Shown one piece after another: positions 33,831 through 38,228 of a stretch of 38,228 nucleotides of DNA. The translations under genes and the position numbers were made by a program. Location of the stretch: NCBI GenBank assembly GCA_039199225.1, contig JBCCSZ010000023.1:1-38228 (forward strand). Direction: 5' to 3'. This stretch comes from JBCCSZ01 sp039199225 (GTDB lineage: Bacteria; Bacteroidota; Bacteroidia; Chitinophagales; Saprospiraceae). Every line of letters starts with the position of its first letter. Position 1 is the first letter of the stretch. The notes beneath the pieces were generated by a model. It had not been told where the DNA came from and made no database searches. It saw only the letters and a program-made list of their open reading frames with translations.

Positions 33831-36800
33831 TTAGGAAGAACCTACCTCTTTTTGACGAACCAGTGATTCTTGTTTTTTGCGAACGTATTCGCTCGGCACG
33901 ATGCCATACAATTTTTTAAAGCACTTAGAAAAATAAGAGGCCGTATTGAAGCCGGTCATAAACATGATTTCCTTGATGGTATAATCACTTTTTTCCAGTA
34001 ACTGCACCGCCCTTTTGAGTCGGACGGTCCGGATGAACTCACTGGTTGAATAGCCAGTCAGCGCTTTTATTTTGAGGTACAGTTTGCTTCGGCTGATGTA
34101 CATTTCTTTGACCAATGCCTCCACGTTGAATTCTGCATCGGACATATGCTCTTCGACGAGGTCCATTGCTCGTTGGAGAAACTCTTCATCGACTGTTGTA
34201 ACTGTGATTTCCTTTGGTTGCAAAATGGCTTCTTGTCGGAAGCGCGATTTTAGTTTTTCCCGCTGGTTGTAAATATTGAGAATTTGTTGTTTGAGAATAT
34301 CCAGTTGAAAGGGCTTGCGGACAAAGGCATCGGCGCCGGTCTCCAAGCCTTCGAGCTCACTTTCTGTATTGGTTTTGGCGGTCAGCAAAACGATGGGAAT
34401 GTGGCTGGTATCGACACTGCTTTTGAGCCGGTTACACATTTCAATGCCATCCATTTCGGGCATCATAATATCGCTGATGATGATGTCGGGTAGAGATGAT
34501 TTAGCAATTTCCACTCCTTTTAAGCCATTCTCTGCTTCGATGATTCGGAAATCATTTTCGAAGCCACTTTTAATGAATTTTCGAATGTCCTTGTTATCGT
34601 CGACAAACAGCAACAAAGGCAATTGTTCGGAGGGTTCCTCGGCTGGTTGAGCTGCCTGTATGGTTGGTAGGACGGCGGGTTTTTCCGGAGAAAAGTACTC
34701 GAGTGGATCGGTAGAAAATTGATTGGTTTTAATTTTGCCATTGCTGATTTCCCCCTTGGCAAAAACAGACTTTGACATGGGCAAGCGCACGGTGAAAGTG
34801 GAGCCTTCTCCTTTTTTACTCTTCACGGAAATCTCACCATAGTGCCTTTTGACCAGGCTCTGTGTAAACGACAGGCCAATACCTGCCCCATCGCTGGTAA
34901 ATTTATCACCACCTTCTTTATAAAATCTTTCAAAAATTCTCTTGACTGTTTTGGGAGAAATACCGATGCCTGTATCGACGATGGACATTTCGAGGTAGTG
35001 GTGCATTTTGTGCTTGCGAGAGCGGTCGTTCTGTGCATCTTCTACCTCCCGAAGCCGAACGTGTACTGTACCACCTGCAGGGGTAAACTTAAAGGCATTA
35101 GACAAAAGGTTATAAAGAATTTTCTCTGCAACATCTTGATCGAACCACAAATATATCTTGTCGTCTTCGCTAAATACTTCAAACTCAATATTTTGCTTGC
35201 TGGCAATAAATTGGAAAGGCTCGGTCGCTTCTTTGACAAACTTGACGAAATCACCTTGTTTGGCTTCCAGGTTGAGTTTGCCTTGGTCGAGTTTACGAAA
35301 ATCCAATAGCTGGTCGACCAAGCGCAAGAGGTACTTGGAATTTTTATACATCAGATGATACTGTACACCGATCTTTTGCTGCGTTAAATTGTGACCCTTT
35401 TTCATCAGATTTTCCAATGGCGCAATAATAAGCGTCAGTGGGGTGCGTAGTTCATGGGAGATGTTGGTGAAAAAGCGGAGTTTGAGGTCGTGGACTTCCT
35501 CCCTTTTGGCTCTTTCGAGTCGAGCCATGCGAAGGTCGTGCTTTTCCTGAATACCGATCAATTCGTATTTTCTGAAAAACCACAATAGGGCGATTCCCAC
35601 GGTGAGGTAAAACAAGTAGGCATACCAGGTCAGCCAGATGGGCGGATCAATGGTAATGATCAATTCTGAAACTTTGTCACTCCACACCCCATCGGCATTG
35701 GACGCCTTCACCTTGAGGGCATACTGACCGTGGCGAAGGTTGGTGTAAGTAGCCAATCGATTGGACAGGGAGGTGGACTTCCACTTTTCGTCGTATCCTT
35801 CCAGCATGTAGACATACTGAATTTGTTGCGGAGCGGCAAAATCGAGTGCGGCAAACTCAATCGAAAAATTGTTCTCTTTATAATTGAGTTTGATGCGATC
35901 GGTAAAGGACAGCGACTTTTCCAAAATCATACGACCATTGTATTTCTTTTGGGGCTGTACGACTTCGTTGAAAATGTACAATCCAGTAAAAATTACTTCG
36001 GGCTGACTGGTGTTGGCTGCTATTTTCTCAGGATAAAAAATATTGAATCCATTGGTGCCACCGAAAATCATTTCGCCATTGTTGCGATAAAAGGCCGCCT
36101 CCTCCGAGAATTCGTTGGCCTGCAAACCATCGCTGAGATTGTAGTTGAAAACAGAACGGTCCTTAGGATTAATCTTGGTCAAACCCTTATTGGAAGACAA
36201 CCAAATGTTGCCCTCTTTATCTTCCAGAATGCTCTTCACCACATTATTTGCCAGGCCATCTTCTTCCGAAAAATGTTCAAAATGAGGTGTGGTGCCATCG
36301 GCTGTTGTCACCAGTTTATTCAGGCCGCCTCCGAAGGTACCGAGCCAAATATCGCCAGAGGCAGATTCCAGGATGTCGAGAATGTAATTATGGGTGAGGC
36401 TGTTTTCGACATTGGGAATATTTCGGATGATTTCAAACTGGATTTGCTCCTTGTTAATTTGTTCCGGCGAAATTTTGCACAAGCCATCGCCTGTTCCCAG
36501 CCAGATGTTTCCGCGACTGTCTTGTAATATTTTACGAACAATATTATTTGACAGACTCGTAGGGTTATTGGCATCGTATTTAAAAGTCGTTTTTTCAAAA
36601 TCAGTCCCATCTTTATTGGGCTTCCAGCGGTGAAGGCCACCATTGTAAGTACCGATCCAAATATTCTCGTGCCGATCCTGGATGATGGAAAAGACAGAAG
36701 AAAACTGATTGACAAGGTCTTGAACCACTTTTGGCTCATCGTTGGACAAATCAATGCGACAGAGGGGTGGTGAATCCTCCGAGCCGACGAACAACCATTT

Positions 36801-38063
36801 TTTGCTTCCCAATTTGACCTCGGCCAGCGCGAAGGGACGGTTGGGAATATCGAAGTGTTGGAAGCCGCCTTCCAGCTTGTTGTCCAAGGCAAAGTTCTTC
36901 CAAAATAGGCCATCCCCCTCCGTACCGATCCAGAGGTTCCCTTTGCTGTCTTCCAGAACCGATCGGATCTTTTCATTGCCCCCCTTGTTGGTTGACAAAT
37001 GGGAAATGTGGCTGAAAGCCTTGCGATTGGGGTTGAATTTATTCAATCCGCCACCATTGACACCTAGCCAAACGATGCCCGATTGGTCTTTGAACATGGA
37101 ATTGACCAGGTCGCGGCTCAGGCTTCTGGGATTTGTACTGTCGTGGGTGTAGTGGTTGGTAAATTGTGGAAGATGTCCCATTCCGGGCGATTCGTAGCAA
37201 TACAAGCCCGAATCGGAGCCAATCCATATTTTGTTTTGATCGTCGACGATGAGCCGCCGAATGTTGGCAATTTTTCCGATCGTGCTGAAAGACATCTCAT
37301 TGTCTTCATCCTGATAGAGAATCTTCTTACTGTTTATGACGACCAGGCGGTTGTGTTGATCAAAGGCAAAATCAATGATGACATTCAAGACCTCGTCATC
37401 GTCGATCTGCATATTTTGAAACTGGAATTGGTCTACCTTATCGGTATTGAAACTTTTGAATAGTCCCCCTCGGGTACTGACCCAAATATTCCCCTTTTTG
37501 TCCTCCTGAATTTTGGAAATGAATTTTATCCTAACCTTTTGGGCGACTTTGTAATAGTGAAAGCGAATGTCTTCCGCTGAAGGATCAAAGACATTGAGAT
37601 AATCATGCGTACCAACCCAAACCCGTCCTTTGCTGTCGGAAAAAATGGCTGTTACATAGTTGTTGGATAAGCCCGTCGTATCCTTCGGATTGTGTTTGAA
37701 AACCTTGAATTGCTCCGTTTGAGGATTGAATCTACAGATGCCCGAGCCAGTGGTGCCGATCCAAATATGGCCCTTTTTGTCTTCTGTGATGGCAAAAACC
37801 AGGTTGCTGCTGATCCCTCCCTCCTCTCGGGTCTTGGGTTTGTAGGTAGTGAAACGGTAACCATCGTGTTTACACAGGCCATCGTTGGTACCAAACCACA
37901 TAAATCCCCGGCTGTCCTGAAAGATGCAGTTGACAACATTCTCCGACAAGCCATCATCTGAGCTGATGTGTTCAAACAAAGGCTGCGCCCCCAGCATTCC
38001 CCACTGGCCAATACCAAGTATTAGAACTATCAAAAGCCTGAAAATCAATCCTTTACCACTCAT
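33831..38063 (-). CDS. Hybrid two-component system (HTCS) sensor-regulator
   Basis: A 1410-residue one-protein signalling system that senses an oligosaccharide in the periplasm and activates PUL genes. A signal/anchor (about 1-26) is followed by two seven-bladed reg_prop propellers (about 28-680, with repeats such as DSRGFMWFGTNDGL and DKKGHIWIGTTGSG). A Y_Y_Y domain (about 725-805) and one membrane helix (about 809-830) come next. The cytoplasmic part has a histidine kinase dimerisation domain (FTNISHELRTP, His870), an ATPase domain (NLLSNAFKFTP, DTGIGIS, GAGIGLS; about 970-1095), a receiver domain (LFVDDN, Asp1198 in ISDIMMPEMDG, Lys1250; about 1150-1265) and an AraC-type helix-turn-helix (about 1300-1395). 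All phosphotransfer residues are present. It heads the minus-strand series GH2, susC and onward. Confidence 0.97.
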   Translation of the reverse strand: MSGKGLIFRLLIVLILGIGQWGMLGAQPLFEHISSDDGLSENVVNCIFQDSRGFMWFGTNDGLCKHDGYRFTTYKPKTREEGGISSNLVFAITEDKKGHIWIGTTGSGICRFNPQTEQFKVFKHNPKDTTGLSNNYVTAIFSDSKGRVWVGTHDYLNVFDPSAEDIRFHYYKVAQKVRIKFISKIQEDKKGNIWVSTRGGLFKSFNTDKVDQFQFQNMQIDDDEVLNVIIDFAFDQHNRLVVINSKKILYQDEDNEMSFSTIGKIANIRRLIVDDQNKIWIGSDSGLYCYESPGMGHLPQFTNHYTHDSTNPRSLSRDLVNSMFKDQSGIVWLGVNGGGLNKFNPNRKAFSHISHLSTNKGGNEKIRSVLEDSKGNLWIGTEGDGLFWKNFALDNKLEGGFQHFDIPNRPFALAEVKLGSKKWLFVGSEDSPPLCRIDLSNDEPKVVQDLVNQFSSVFSIIQDRHENIWIGTYNGGLHRWKPNKDGTDFEKTTFKYDANNPTSLSNNIVRKILQDSRGNIWLGTGDGLCKISPEQINKEQIQFEIIRNIPNVENSLTHNYILDILESASGDIWLGTFGGGLNKLVTTADGTTPHFEHFSEEDGLANNVVKSILEDKEGNIWLSSNKGLTKINPKDRSVFNYNLSDGLQANEFSEEAAFYRNNGEMIFGGTNGFNIFYPEKIAANTSQPEVIFTGLYIFNEVVQPQKKYNGRMILEKSLSFTDRIKLNYKENNFSIEFAALDFAAPQQIQYVYMLEGYDEKWKSTSLSNRLATYTNLRHGQYALKVKASNADGVWSDKVSELIITIDPPIWLTWYAYLFYLTVGIALLWFFRKYELIGIQEKHDLRMARLERAKREEVHDLKLRFFTNISHELRTPLTLIIAPLENLMKKGHNLTQQKIGVQYHLMYKNSKYLLRLVDQLLDFRKLDQGKLNLEAKQGDFVKFVKEATEPFQFIASKQNIEFEVFSEDDKIYLWFDQDVAEKILYNLLSNAFKFTPAGGTVHVRLREVEDAQNDRSRKHKMHHYLEMSIVDTGIGISPKTVKRIFERFYKEGGDKFTSDGAGIGLSFTQSLVKRHYGEISVKSKKGEGSTFTVRLPMSKSVFAKGEISNGKIKTNQFSTDPLEYFSPEKPAVLPTIQAAQPAEEPSEQLPLLLFVDDNKDIRKFIKSGFENDFRIIEAENGLKGVEIAKSSLPDIIISDIMMPEMDGIEMCNRLKSSVDTSHIPIVLLTAKTNTESELEGLETGADAFVRKPFQLDILKQQILNIYNQREKLKSRFRQEAILQPKEITVTTVDEEFLQRAMDLVEEHMSDAEFNVEALVKEMYISRSKLYLKIKALTGYSTSEFIRTVRLKRAVQLLEKSDYTIKEIMFMTGFNTASYFSKCFKKLYGIVPSEYVRKKQESLVRQKEVGSS

Positions 38064-38228
38064 ACCTGCATTTGTTGATGAAATTAAGGATACGCTTACT
38101 GTTCACCTTCTGAAAGTAAAGAATCTCCTTGAAACATATGTTTAATATACTACAATAAATGGTTATCTCCTCAGAGGCTCAAGCTCCCAGCTGGAAGATT
38201 TTCTCCATGGGCATCCACTTTTGCCCCT
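38064..38228. promoter_or_regulatory. Region upstream of the HTCS gene, with a 12-bp palindrome
   Basis: The last 165 bases hold the HTCS upstream region. A perfect palindrome AAACATATGTTT lies at 38132-38143, about 70 bases before the start codon, and could be a regulator site. Beyond about 38158 short open frames run off the window on both strands, including a plus-strand ATG at 38159. They are too short to judge, so the neighbouring gene cannot be identified. Confidence 0.35.

Noticed and set aside
1..38228. CRISPR arrays, tRNA/rRNA genes, insertion sequences and prophage genes
   Set aside because: No repeat-spacer pattern, cloverleaf, ribosomal RNA, transposase or phage gene was seen on either strand.

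Overview
The window looks like a chromosomal segment of a marine, glycan-degrading member of the Bacteroidota. The evidence is a SusC/SusD outer-membrane pair, a one-protein hybrid two-component regulator (HTCS), lipoprotein signals on catabolic enzymes, type IX secretion (T9SS) C-terminal sorting domains, and A-rich sequence in place of strong Shine-Dalgarno sites. The abundance of CRTAC1-like FG-GAP/ASPIC-UnbV proteins and a planctomycete-type cytochrome/DUF1501 pair would suit the Saprospiria/Lewinella side of the phylum, but that placement is inference.

Almost the whole window reads as one polysaccharide utilisation locus (PUL) for a sulfated red-algal galactan of the agar/porphyran type. 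The argument rests on a GH86 endo-hydrolase, a GH16 endo-hydrolase, a GH29 exo-enzyme (fucosidase, or L-galactosidase as in known porphyran loci), a GH2 beta-galactosidase-like protein and three S1 sulfatases with intact formylglycine motifs. No genomic context outside the window is visible, so transporters and cytoplasmic galactose/anhydrogalactose genes may lie beyond it.

Layout, left to right. (A) 1-8247, minus strand: S1 sulfatase, then a diheme-type PSCyt1/DUF1549/LamG/DUF1553 protein, then a Tat-exported DUF1501 protein (the last two overlap by 4 bp), then after 196 bp the GH29 lipoprotein and a stem-loop. (B) 8248-8532: divergent intergenic region. (C) 8533-12681, plus strand: GH16, S1 sulfatase, S1 sulfatase. 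(D) 12678-20277, minus strand: CRTAC1-like protein, GH86, right-handed beta-helix protein and a small unknown protein, all four carrying T9SS sorting domains. (E) 20301-20327: a rho-independent-type hairpin. (F) 20403-30330, minus strand: susC, susD, a large CRTAC1-like lipoprotein and a PKD/CBM-like lipoprotein in the usual surface-glycan-binding-protein position. (G) 30331-30758: regulatory region with three helically phased TTGTAT hexamers. (H) 30759-38063, minus strand: GH2 and the HTCS regulator.

Proposed division of labour: T9SS-exported GH86 and the beta-helix protein, together with GH16, cut the polymer. CRTAC1/PKD lipoproteins and SusD bind fragments and SusC imports them. Periplasmic or lipid-anchored sulfatases, GH29 and GH2 then strip sulfate and end sugars. 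The HTCS senses an oligosaccharide and activates the susC and neighbouring promoters. The least explained parts are the cytochrome-like/DUF1501 pair in the sulfatase operon, the beta-helix protein, the CRTAC1-like proteins and a GH2 whose expected acid/base glutamate appears to be histidine.
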